NCBI GenBank assembly: GCA_020850695.1
Contig: JADZEF010000071.1
Location: 1-46,871, forward strand
Reading direction: 5' to 3'
DNA from: Planctomycetaceae bacterium
GTDB taxonomy: Bacteria; Planctomycetota; Planctomycetia; Planctomycetales; Planctomycetaceae
Length of the DNA stretch: 46,871 nt
The notes beneath the pieces were generated by a model. That model saw only the letters and a list, made by a program, of their open reading frames with translations. It was not told where the DNA came from and did not search any database. Made by a program: the position numbers and the translations under genes. Below, in pieces: positions 13,106 to 20,777 of this stretch; positions within the stretch are counted from its first letter, which is position 1; every line of letters begins with the position of its first letter.

Positions 13106-13177
13106 GTCCCCGGAGTGTGCCGGATCGCACGCGACTTTGCGAAGGTCGTAGACCAGGTTCGATTCCTGGCGAGGACA
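13106..13177 (+). tRNA. tRNA-Arg(GCG)-like sequence
   Basis: A second 72-base cloverleaf begins 24 bases after the first: acceptor GTCCCCG with CGAGGAC (one C-A mismatch), D stem GTGT/GCAC, anticodon stem CGACT/GGTCG with loop TTGCGAA (anticodon GCG), T stem CCAGG/CCTGG with loop TTCGATT, and discriminator A. Like the first it has G at positions 8 and 14. GCG is an unusual arginine anticodon for bacteria, which mostly use ACG. It ends 13 bases before the DinB-like gene. Confidence 0.5.
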
Positions 13178-13190
13178 TCGAGGCGAACGC

Positions 13191-13748
13191 ATGAAGGCGA
13201 TCGACGTCATCCGAAGGCTGCACAACCATCGCGCCTGGGTCAACGCGCGGCTCATCAAGGCTGCCGACACGCTTTTCGAGGCCGACCTGCGACGACCCTT
13301 CCCGATCGGCCAGGGTTCGATCTGGCAGTCTCTCGTCCATCTCTACGCTGCGGAATACATCTGGATCGAGACGCTCCTGGGGGACGACAATCCCGTCGTC
13401 CCCGGCGATCTGCCGGGCAGGATTCCCGGCAATCAGCTGGGCGAGCATCCCATCGCCTCCATGGAAGAACTCCGCACTCAGTGGAGCCAGCTCGAAGCGC
13501 GGTGGAAGCAGTATCTCGATACGCTCACCGACGAGGGCCTCGACGAGACGGTCTACAAAGTCAGCACAAGCTCGGGGATTAGAAAGCGGCACCCGACAAG
13601 CCGGGCCGACATCCTGCTTCACGTCTGCACGCACGCGCAATACACCACGGCGCAAATCGTCAACATGCTCAAGCAGGTCGGCGTCCAGAGCCTCCCCGAC
13701 GTCATGCTGATCACGCTGGCGCGGACTGAAGCGGGAACGCTGAGTTAG
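13191..13748 (+). CDS. DinB-family four-helix protein
   Basis: A 185-residue protein of the DinB/YfiT-like fold, a four-helix bundle with a metal site formed by three His. The start (IDVIRRLHNHRAWVNARLI), the helix with WQSLVHLYAAEYIWIE (first His) and the C-terminal LLHVCTHAQYTTAQIVNMLK with HVCTH fit the family. The length is normal. Members are putative metal-dependent hydrolases or thiol transferases; the substrate is unknown here. It is the first gene outside the mobile element, immediately after the tRNA-like pair, and is convergent with the next gene. Confidence 0.8.
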   Translation: MKAIDVIRRLHNHRAWVNARLIKAADTLFEADLRRPFPIGQGSIWQSLVHLYAAEYIWIETLLGDDNPVVPGDLPGRIPGNQLGEHPIASMEELRTQWSQLEARWKQYLDTLTDEGLDETVYKVSTSSGIRKRHPTSRADILLHVCTHAQYTTAQIVNMLKQVGVQSLPDVMLITLARTEAGTLS

Positions 13749-13804
13749 CGCGGCAGCGGGAATTCAACTCGACAGAGAGCGAGTTCCCACCCGCGACAAC
13801 TCCC

Positions 13805-14257
13805 TCACAGGGCGACCTTCACCACCACCTTCCGCACAGGGCTCTGTTGGCCTTCGGAAGCCAGCCCTGGAATGTGACCGTCCTGCGGGAAGAAGATCGT
13901 GAAGTGTCCCGCGGGCACCGTGACGAAGTTTCCCGGCCCGTTGAACAGGGCGAAATCCTTCTTCTCGTCATACGGCGTCCGCTCGGTCAACGACGCCAGC
14001 GGCGCGTAACCCATCTCTTCGACGCCCGCCGCGACGAACTGAACGTCGATGTGGCGGCGATGGGCTTCCCACACGCCGTCCTCGCGCTTCTTGCTGGTGT
14101 AGTCCTGCACCAGCGCGTAGACGTTGTCCCCATCGATGGGGATGCGCCCGGCCGCGAGTTTCGTGCAGTCGTTCTCCTGAAGGTAGCGAAGCGCCATGGC
14201 AATGCGATTGCCAAGGCCGTAGTACGTCGCCGCCCGGTCGAGCGAATCAAGAATCAT
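13805..14257 (-). CDS. YhcH/YjgK/YiaL (DUF386) family protein
   Basis: A 150-residue protein of the DUF386 cupin-like family. Family marks are GRIPIDGDNVYALVQDY near residue 40, the metal-site region EAHRRHIDVQFV (about 64-75), GVEEMGYAPL, and GHFTIFFPQDGHIPG (about 117-131). Family members occur with sialic-acid or other sugar catabolism genes and are thought to be sugar-acting enzymes or anomerases. It lies 23 bases downstream of the SGNH hydrolase gene on the same strand, so the two may be co-transcribed, consistent with carbohydrate metabolism. The precise substrate cannot be told. Confidence 0.85.
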   Translation of the reverse strand: MILDSLDRAATYYGLGNRIAMALRYLQENDCTKLAAGRIPIDGDNVYALVQDYTSKKREDGVWEAHRRHIDVQFVAAGVEEMGYAPLASLTERTPYDEKKDFALFNGPGNFVTVPAGHFTIFFPQDGHIPGLASEGQQSPVRKVVVKVAL

Positions 14258-14280
14258 CGTGGAAGTTCCTGCAGAAGGTG

Positions 14281-16620
14281 TCAGTGGGCGGGCCCCATGT
14301 TACGCCACCAGCGGATTTCATTCGCCCCGCGTTCCGCGCAGGCCGCAATGTCCAACCGGCCGTCCTTGTCAAAGTCGGCGACGATCACCGTCACCGCGTT
14401 CGGCCACTTGTCCTTGATCAGGTGCCGCTTCCAGCCGGTCTTCGGGTCGCCGGTATTCTCGAACCAGGTGATGTTCCCCGTTCCTGCCCAGCCGGTCGCC
14501 ACCACATCCTGGTCGCCGTCGCCGTCGAGGTCCCCTGCCACAGCTTCAAAACCTTGCGGGAAGTTGTCGCCGATGACGTGCTTCTTCCATTCCGTGGCGA
14601 GTCCGGGCTTGCCGACGTTCTCGTACCAGGCCACCTGATGCGACTGCGCCGAACCGGTGGCCGGGGCGACAAGCCCGAAGGCGGCCAGCACGTCGAGGTC
14701 TCCGTCGCCATCGAGATCGACCGCATGGGCGTGCGTCGGCGCGAGAGTCTTGTCGTCGATGACCGACTTCTTCCACGTTTCGGTGGCCGGCTTTCCGGGA
14801 TTGGCGTACCAGACCAGTTGGTGAGCCGTCCGGACGGTGCCGAGAAGATCGGGTTTGCCGTCGCGGTTGAAGTCGCCGACGACGATGGTGCGGGTCTCGC
14901 CCACCATGTCCTCAATGACGTGCCGCACCCATTTCTCTCCCTTGCCGGGCGACCCGACATTCTCGAACCAGTCGAACCGCTTGCCGCCCACCCAGCTCGA
15001 AGCGGCGACGTCGAGGTCTCCATCGCCGTCGAAATCGGCCAGTGAGACCTCGTACGCGCCGGGAATGTCGCGCGGCTCGGAAACCCGGTTCACCTTCCAA
15101 GGCTTCGCAATCGCGTCCTTTCCGGGATTCGTGTACCAGCGGACGTCTCCCTTGAGGTTGTCGACAATCACCACATCGAGAAGACCATCGCCGTTGACGT
15201 CGCCGATTGCGTGCCGTTCGAGGCGGATCGGCTGTTCGTCGAGCCCCGCATACTTCTGAATGAACGACTGCTTGAAGCCCCCTTTCCCGTCGCCCCGCAG
15301 CAGATACAGGTTGCTGTTCGACTCGGCGTCCGAGGTCGTCAGGTCGAGATTGCCGTCGCCATCCAGATCGGCCGTCGCACAGGCGTACGAATAAGTGTAA
15401 GCCGCGAGGAGACGTTGCTCGGCGAACCGCAGCGGTCCTGCCGTCACGGGCTTTGCTTCACTCACCTCGGTGTCCGGAACACCGCGCGGGTCGAGCAGGC
15501 TGGTGATGACCTGGGCGTAGACGCGGTGGCCGAAGTCGTTGGGATGGTTCACGCCGTTGCCCGTCTGGTCCCAGTCCTTCTTGAGTTCCAGGAAGCTCTC
15601 CCAGACCGATGTCAGGTCGGCCAGGGCGATTCCCGGCTCGACCAGTTCCTTGAGCGCGGTGCGGTATTCGAGAAAGTATTCCTGCTTGAGCCGGATCCAG
15701 TCGCGATTGCCGAGCATCGACGCGACGAGAATGAATTCACACTGCGGAAGCTTCTCGCGGATGCCGGCGATCGCCTTCTTGATGTTCGCCCCGTATTCCT
15801 TGCCCGCCCGTCCGGCCGAGTCGTTCATGCCGAAGGCGAGAATCACCAGGTCGGGCTTCTGCTCGACGACCTTGTCGATCTGCGTGAGGCTCCAGCCGGT
15901 GTCCGATCCGCCGAGCGACAGGTTGTGCATGGTGTTGGCGTTGCGGAAACGTTCGGACAGCTGGCGGCGCACCAATTCGGGATAGGGAGGCTGATACGGC
16001 GCCTTGTTGAACAGTCCCGACGCGTTGGCCCCTGCCGAGATGCTGTCTCCCAGCGTGACGATGGTGAGGGGCTCGCGGCTGACGAGTTTCGCCACCGACC
16101 TCGGCAGGCTCCTGTGGCTGAACTTCGGAACGGGCCCCTTCCAAAGATCCGGCGCATGCTTGTAGGTGAAGCATGTCTGCATGGCGGCATATTCGAGCTC
16201 GCCGCCGAAGTAGATTTCTCCATTTCCGTCGCGGTGCGTCAGCTCGTACTTCTGGGACTTCGCCGGCCGCCGCAGTTGCTGCGTCGTGTGCGAGGGAATC
16301 TTCGAGCCTGCGGGAAGCACGATCTCGCGTGAGTTCGGCTTCCAGACGTAGTCCTTGCCATTCTCGTAGGTGACGTCGCCCGCCGAGCTTCGGACTGCCA
16401 CGATCTCCGTCACCGGGAAAAGGAGCGAGGCACGGGCTTCGCCGGTCTTCTCGTCCTTGATGAACAGGACCGATTCTCCCTCGACCTCGTCCCCTTCCCA
16501 GAAGGGACGCAGCAGCGCGGGCGAGTAGCTCCATTGAGGCGGAGCAGGATCGGCGCCCCATAACGCCGTGGCCGCCGCCAGGCCCATCAACACAACACCG
16601 CCGGACAATGTCCGTGACAT
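14281..16620 (-). CDS. secreted SGNH/GDSL hydrolase fused to FG-GAP (VCBS) repeats
   Basis: A 779-residue protein with a signal peptide (residues 1-23, LMGLAAATALWGADP). Residues about 180-375 form an SGNH hydrolase: TLGDSISAG with the nucleophile Ser 193, LAFGMNDSAG with Asn 266, and GVNHPNDFGH with His 359. The usual Asp three residues before that His is not obvious. Residues about 410-775 hold some seven FG-GAP/VCBS repeats, each with a calcium-loop signature such as DLDGDGDLDV or DFDKDGRLDI, which should fold as an extracellular propeller. A role in removing acyl groups from polysaccharide outside the cytoplasm is likely. The DUF386 gene follows closely. Confidence 0.85.
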   Translation of the reverse strand: MSRTLSGGVVLMGLAAATALWGADPAPPQWSYSPALLRPFWEGDEVEGESVLFIKDEKTGEARASLLFPVTEIVAVRSSAGDVTYENGKDYVWKPNSREIVLPAGSKIPSHTTQQLRRPAKSQKYELTHRDGNGEIYFGGELEYAAMQTCFTYKHAPDLWKGPVPKFSHRSLPRSVAKLVSREPLTIVTLGDSISAGANASGLFNKAPYQPPYPELVRRQLSERFRNANTMHNLSLGGSDTGWSLTQIDKVVEQKPDLVILAFGMNDSAGRAGKEYGANIKKAIAGIREKLPQCEFILVASMLGNRDWIRLKQEYFLEYRTALKELVEPGIALADLTSVWESFLELKKDWDQTGNGVNHPNDFGHRVYAQVITSLLDPRGVPDTEVSEAKPVTAGPLRFAEQRLLAAYTYSYACATADLDGDGNLDLTTSDAESNSNLYLLRGDGKGGFKQSFIQKYAGLDEQPIRLERHAIGDVNGDGLLDVVIVDNLKGDVRWYTNPGKDAIAKPWKVNRVSEPRDIPGAYEVSLADFDGDGDLDVAASSWVGGKRFDWFENVGSPGKGEKWVRHVIEDMVGETRTIVVGDFNRDGKPDLLGTVRTAHQLVWYANPGKPATETWKKSVIDDKTLAPTHAHAVDLDGDGDLDVLAAFGLVAPATGSAQSHQVAWYENVGKPGLATEWKKHVIGDNFPQGFEAVAGDLDGDGDQDVVATGWAGTGNITWFENTGDPKTGWKRHLIKDKWPNAVTVIVADFDKDGRLDIAACAERGANEIRWWRNMGPAH

Positions 16621-16950
16621 AGCTCACCTTGACAGGGGTGGTCTTTGGAGAGTTCCAATCGAGTGTCGATTCTATGCCACGGATTGCGTTTCGCCATCGA
16701 ACGACACGTCAACGGGCATCGACCGCAACCGGGTTTTTCGTGTGCGATGTATTTCGCAACTCAATGACCTGGATTTTCAGGCTCATCCGGCGAATGAGAG
16801 CTTACTTGACAGGAAGAGGGACATGCCGGTCCCTGCTGGGGTTGTGTTCAAAGACCTCAGAAAATGGATCAACCGGCATGTCCACGAGGACGCAGCAATG
16901 GCGCGATATCCATGCGGGAGGAGTCGACCCGGAGGTTGTGCATGAGTCGA
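16621..16950. other. intergenic region with a 12-base inverted repeat
   Basis: This 330-base stretch between two minus-strand genes holds no convincing gene. A perfect inverted repeat, GGACATGCCGGT at 16819-16830 and ACCGGCATGTCC at 16872-16883, has a 41-base spacer. No T tract follows, so a simple rho-independent terminator is unlikely; a regulator site or relic of an insertion is possible. The promoter of the SGNH gene should lie in the left half. Confidence 0.5.
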
Positions 16951-18333
16951 TCAATGGAGAGTGAGAATGAGCCCCTCATCACGAAGCGCCAAGACCGTCT
17001 CCTCGAAAACGCGTGTTGCGAAGTCGATGTCGTCGGGCGAGTGTGCTGCACAGGTCACCCCGCCGGTCGAACTCATGTTGTCCACGCCGCCGAATCGCAT
17101 CCTGAGTTGATACTGCGCAATCAGCGGGCCGGGCATGCCTTTGAGGCGCGCGGCGTCGGTCGTCTGGAGATCCCGGCGCGAGCGGGCCCCACGCACCCGT
17201 CCGGGATCGGTCTCAAAATAGACGTGATACGTCGACGCGATACCGTAGGCATAGCCGGCGATCCCGTGCCGTTCGAGGACGCTGTCCCAGGAGTTTCTGA
17301 GTCGGAGCGCCGCCGCGTCGGCACGTTCGATGGCACTACCGTCGGCGATCCGGCGCAGCACCGCGATCCCGGCGGCGGCCGATGCAGGGCATGCGTTGAA
17401 GGTTCCGAAGTGCACGACCCGCCGGTGCCGGTCATGAAAGGGATCGCCGGTGATGTCGAAGACCCGCATCACCGACTCGCGACCGGCCACCGCGCCCCCC
17501 GGCATCCCCCCCGCCATCACTTTCGCCAGGCAGCACAGGTCGGGCGTCACGCCGTAGAGCTTCTGCGCCCCCCCGGAACTGAATCGGAACCCGGTTACGA
17601 CCTCGTCGAAGATCAGCAGCACTCCGCGTCGTGCCGTCGCTTCCCGGACGCCCCTCAGCCAGTCCAGATCGATCGGCACGCGTCCCCACGACGCACCGGA
17701 CGGCTCAAGAATCACCGCCGCGATGTCGTCGTTCGCCGCCAGCGTCTCTTCAAAATGGCTGAGATCGCCGTCCGGGATCGTGATGAGCCCTTGCCGGAAG
17801 TGCGGCGGCACGCCGAGCGATCCATCGGCGTCAAACGGCGGCTGGAAGCCGTGCACGACGTCGTCGTGCCAGCCGTGAAAGTGCCCCGCGAACCGCAGGA
17901 TACGATTGCGGCCTGTCGCGGCCCGGGCGATCCGCAGCGCCAGGTGAGTCGCTTCCGTTCCGGAGTTGGTGAACCGCACGCGCTCGGCGCAGGGTATCAG
18001 CTTCTGAACCAGCTCCGCCCACTCGATGTGCAGCGGGTGATCGTTACCGAAATGCGTACCCCGCGCCGCAGCGCGAGAGATTGCGTCGAGCACTTCCGGA
18101 TCGCCGTGTCCCAGCAGCAACGCGCCATTGCCCATCAGGAAGTCGATGTACTCGTTGCCATCGATATCCCATTTGCGTCCTCCACGGCCATGATCGATGT
18201 AGATCGGCGTCGGCAGCGAATAGCGGAGGTCGTGTCCGACCGCTCCCGCCAGAACCTTCCGGGCGCGTTCAAACATCACGATGCTCTTCGGCCGCCGCTC
18301 GGCGAACTTCGCCATCAAGTCGTTCGACGACAT
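16951..18333 (-). CDS. class III aminotransferase, glutamate-1-semialdehyde aminomutase-like
   Basis: A 460-residue PLP enzyme of fold type I. Visible motifs are FTNSGTEATHLALRIAR (about 121-137, phosphate binding), GHFHGWHDDV (150-159), IFDEVVTGFR (241-250) with the PLP-contacting Asp 243, and the Schiff-base Lys 271 in CCLAKVMAGGMPGG. The layout follows HemL-like proteins, but the protein is longer than true HemL, with an insertion around residue 390, and stands outside haem biosynthesis genes. It more likely acts on another amino or keto substrate. It forms the distal gene of a four-gene minus-strand cluster with an SDR oxidoreductase, a ceramidase-like protein and an MFS transporter. Confidence 0.85.
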   Translation of the reverse strand: MSSNDLMAKFAERRPKSIVMFERARKVLAGAVGHDLRYSLPTPIYIDHGRGGRKWDIDGNEYIDFLMGNGALLLGHGDPEVLDAISRAAARGTHFGNDHPLHIEWAELVQKLIPCAERVRFTNSGTEATHLALRIARAATGRNRILRFAGHFHGWHDDVVHGFQPPFDADGSLGVPPHFRQGLITIPDGDLSHFEETLAANDDIAAVILEPSGASWGRVPIDLDWLRGVREATARRGVLLIFDEVVTGFRFSSGGAQKLYGVTPDLCCLAKVMAGGMPGGAVAGRESVMRVFDITGDPFHDRHRRVVHFGTFNACPASAAAGIAVLRRIADGSAIERADAAALRLRNSWDSVLERHGIAGYAYGIASTYHVYFETDPGRVRGARSRRDLQTTDAARLKGMPGPLIAQYQLRMRFGGVDNMSSTGGVTCAAHSPDDIDFATRVFEETVLALRDEGLILTLH

Positions 18334-18370
18334 GTCAGTCTCTCCTTAACGGTGCGTGCGGTGATCCGCC

Positions 18371-19117
18371 TCACGCGCGGCCTCCACACGCAAAGATCGT
18401 TTGTCCGGTGACGAAGCTCGATTCTTCGGAAAGCAGAAACCTCACGACGCGTGCAATCTCCGCCGGTTCCGCCATCCGTCCAAGCGGCGTCGCGGCGATG
18501 AGCCCCGCCACGGCACTCGGATTGGCTCCCTGCGCCAAGTCGGTGTTGGTCAGTCCCGGGGCGACGCAGTTCACCCGCACGTGCGGCGCGAGAGCCGCGG
18601 CACAATGCCTCGTGAAGGCGATCACCGCGGCTTTGGTCGTGGCGTAATCAATCATCTCGGGTTTGAGGATCCGCGCCGCCAACGACGAGACATTCACGAT
18701 GCGTCCGAACCGCCGCTCAATCATTTCGTCCTTGACCGCCCATGTGACCAGAAACGGCCCATCCACATTGACGGCGAACATCTCGCGCCAGCGAGCAAAC
18801 GAAAGCGCCGTGTGCGGCTTCGATTCGGCAATCCCCGCATTGTTCACCAGGAGATCCACGGGACCCAGCTCCCGGCGCACCGTGGCCATCATCCGCTCGA
18901 CGTCTTCCGCGTTGGAAACATCTGCCTGAATCGCAATGGCTTTCCCGCCGCTGGCTTCGATCATCTGCACCGTTTCCGCCGCTGCGGCCGCCTGCCGCTG
19001 AAAGTTGACCGCCACCCGCGCCCCTTCCGCCGCCAGCATGCGACAGACCGCCCGACCGATGCCGCGGGCACCGCCTGTCACCAGCGCCGTTCGGCCCTCA
19101 AAAGGACGTTCCGTCAT
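18371..19117 (-). CDS. SDR-family oxidoreductase (FabG-like)
   Basis: A 248-residue classical short-chain dehydrogenase. It has the cofactor motif TGGARGIG (14-21), NNAG (92-95), catalytic Ser 144/145 and the YATTK pair Tyr 158 and Lys 162, ending with GQTIFACGG, typical of FabG-like enzymes. The Asn-Phe after the second strand (VAVNFQR) suggests preference for NADP, but this is weak. It lies 37 bases upstream of the aminotransferase gene, so the two are probably co-transcribed. A stand-alone FabG role in fatty-acid synthesis is less likely given its neighbours; a role in oxidising or reducing the substrate of the cluster fits better. Confidence 0.88.
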   Translation of the reverse strand: MTERPFEGRTALVTGGARGIGRAVCRMLAAEGARVAVNFQRQAAAAAETVQMIEASGGKAIAIQADVSNAEDVERMMATVRRELGPVDLLVNNAGIAESKPHTALSFARWREMFAVNVDGPFLVTWAVKDEMIERRFGRIVNVSSLAARILKPEMIDYATTKAAVIAFTRHCAAALAPHVRVNCVAPGLTNTDLAQGANPSAVAGLIAATPLGRMAEPAEIARVVRFLLSEESSFVTGQTIFACGGRA

Positions 19118-19184
19118 TCGTTACGCTCCGAGAGAAGGGCGAAGAACTGCTGAGAGCTGCGGCAACTATGGTGCATTGCCGACG

Positions 19185-19263
19185 GTTTTCCGCTTCGTAG
19201 TCCGGCCTTCCAAGGCCGGACGCGAGGTTTTGTCCGGCCTTGGAAGGCCGGACTACGGAAAAC
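19185..19263. repeat. nested inverted repeat (repetitive extragenic palindrome-like)
   Basis: Two 26-base arms (19196-19221 and 19232-19257) are perfect inverted copies around a 10-base spacer. Each arm contains its own palindrome, TCCGGCCTTCCAAGGCCGGA. Outer GTTTTCCG/CGGAAAAC segments extend the pairing with a small bulge. It lies between the SDR and ceramidase-like genes. It looks like a mobile extragenic palindrome rather than a terminator, although it could fold in RNA and affect expression. Confidence 0.75.
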
Positions 19264-19279
19264 GCGGCGGTAACTCGCT

Positions 19280-20722
19280 CTAATCCAGCCCTGCTAGCAT
19301 CTCCAGTGTTGCCTCCACGACAGTCGGCGCCCATTCGGGCGTGAGCTGCGAGGCCAGCAGATAGTTGTAGTGCGATTCGACGACTTCCATCCCCCCTTCG
19401 GCGAACGCCTGCGGCGGCGGGATGTAGCCGATGCAGCCGTTGCTGTAGCCGAGAAACAGAGTGTGTGGCAGCGGCGAGCGGCGCTTGATTTCCAGTCCCA
19501 GTTCGGTCAGTGGTTCGGCCGACACGCTCGCGATTGCAACGTCGTTCATCCGCATCGCCCACAGCTCGATTTCCCGCGTTACAATCCGCTGACCGGCGGC
19601 CACGAGCCGATGGCGCTGCTCGGCCCACGCGAACATCCGCCGGGCGACGTTCTGCGTGCCGAGCGAGTTTCCGGCCATAGCTGCGTCGCGTGCGGCGCGG
19701 GTCCGCGCCAGGTCGGCCTCGGCCGTCGCGAGATCGGGCAAGGGCGACAGTGGCAGATTCAGTCGGCGGCGAGCCACGGAGAGATGACGCACCGTGGCCT
19801 GCGGAGTCGGCTCGTAGTCCCACGTCGAGATCGTCGCGACCGACTGGACGATCCGCCGCGGACCGCGGTGGTGATGCGTCCGGATCTGCGCCCAGACCTT
19901 CAGCGTTTCCCCCCCCAGCATCAGGCCGAGCCGGCGCATGTCCTCGAACTGCTCCGGTCCCCCGCTTCCGATGCCGCAGGCCGGGTTGATGTTCCCCGCC
20001 GCTCCCTGCAGAAACAACGACGGTGCGCCGAGCGCCGGCTCGATCAGATCGCGCGCCGGTCCGATAAAGTCGGGAGAGTAGGAGAGCGTTTTGGGTCCCA
20101 GCACGACGGTGTGGCACGCGGCCGAGAGGACGACCGCGATGGGTTGGCCCGCCAGATCGTCGATGCGGATCACTTCGACGGTGCGATCGATCGGGCCTTC
20201 AACGTTCTCGCCGATGATGACGCGGCCGTCGGGAAGCTTTTCGCGACGATTGACTCCCAGTGGAGCGGATCCCTTCCCCGTCCCAAGCCGCGCCGGTTGC
20301 CGCTTTGCCCACGCGGTTCCCGCTGCGCCGACGAGCACGTCCTCGAGGAATCGCGCGTACCTCTCCTGCAATTCATGCTGGGGCGACTCTTCCTGCTGCC
20401 AGCCGGGAAACATCGGACCGAGGTGCGTGTGACTGCCGTTGAGCAGCACGTTCTCGCCCGGAATCCCCAGCCGTTGGCCGATGGCATTCCGAATCCGGTC
20501 GGAGTACGACATCGGCACGAACAGCAGGTCCAGCCCGGCGATCACGACGGTCGATACACCGTCGGACAGCACCAGGACGGTGGCCGTCAGCTCGCGTTCG
20601 ACATCCTGGGAGCAGCCTTCCTGAACCGTGTACCCCACAAGACGAATGCCGATCGGTGGCGTGATGATCGCCCGCGCCACGCCCGCGAGCAGAAGCCGCG
20701 GCTCACTGTCCGTCTCGGACAT
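19280..20722 (-). CDS. neutral/alkaline ceramidase-like hydrolase
   Basis: A 480-residue protein from the ATG at 20722 (MSETDSEPRLLLAGVARAII); the frame extends upstream but without gene character. The N-terminal half has the neutral-ceramidase pattern: DITPPIG-like opening (IITPPIGIRLVGY), AGLDLLFVP, and NGSHTHLGPMFPG (residues 95-107) with the zinc-binding His pair at 98 and 100; ACHTVVLG supplies a further His, and QGAAGNINPACG follows. No signal peptide is visible and the length is shorter than secreted ceramidases, so a cytoplasmic amidase acting on another substrate is possible. Many planctomycetes carry such proteins. It lies between the SDR gene and the MFS gene on the same strand. 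Confidence 0.8.
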   Translation of the reverse strand: MSETDSEPRLLLAGVARAIITPPIGIRLVGYTVQEGCSQDVERELTATVLVLSDGVSTVVIAGLDLLFVPMSYSDRIRNAIGQRLGIPGENVLLNGSHTHLGPMFPGWQQEESPQHELQERYARFLEDVLVGAAGTAWAKRQPARLGTGKGSAPLGVNRREKLPDGRVIIGENVEGPIDRTVEVIRIDDLAGQPIAVVLSAACHTVVLGPKTLSYSPDFIGPARDLIEPALGAPSLFLQGAAGNINPACGIGSGGPEQFEDMRRLGLMLGGETLKVWAQIRTHHHRGPRRIVQSVATISTWDYEPTPQATVRHLSVARRRLNLPLSPLPDLATAEADLARTRAARDAAMAGNSLGTQNVARRMFAWAEQRHRLVAAGQRIVTREIELWAMRMNDVAIASVSAEPLTELGLEIKRRSPLPHTLFLGYSNGCIGYIPPPQAFAEGGMEVVESHYNYLLASQLTPEWAPTVVEATLEMLAGLD

Positions 20723-20777
20723 CGTCTGTCTCCCTCTTCCCGGTAAAGCGCGTCCTCTGAGACTGGAAGGACCTCTC

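Noticed and set aside
15211..18411. Plus-strand frames opposite the SGNH and aminotransferase genes.
   Set aside because: Both are antisense shadows; the minus-strand products have complete catalytic motifs.
19370..20746. A 458-codon plus-strand frame opposite the ceramidase-like gene.
   Set aside because: Composition is Arg/His-rich and domainless; the minus strand has the SHTHLGP ceramidase motif.
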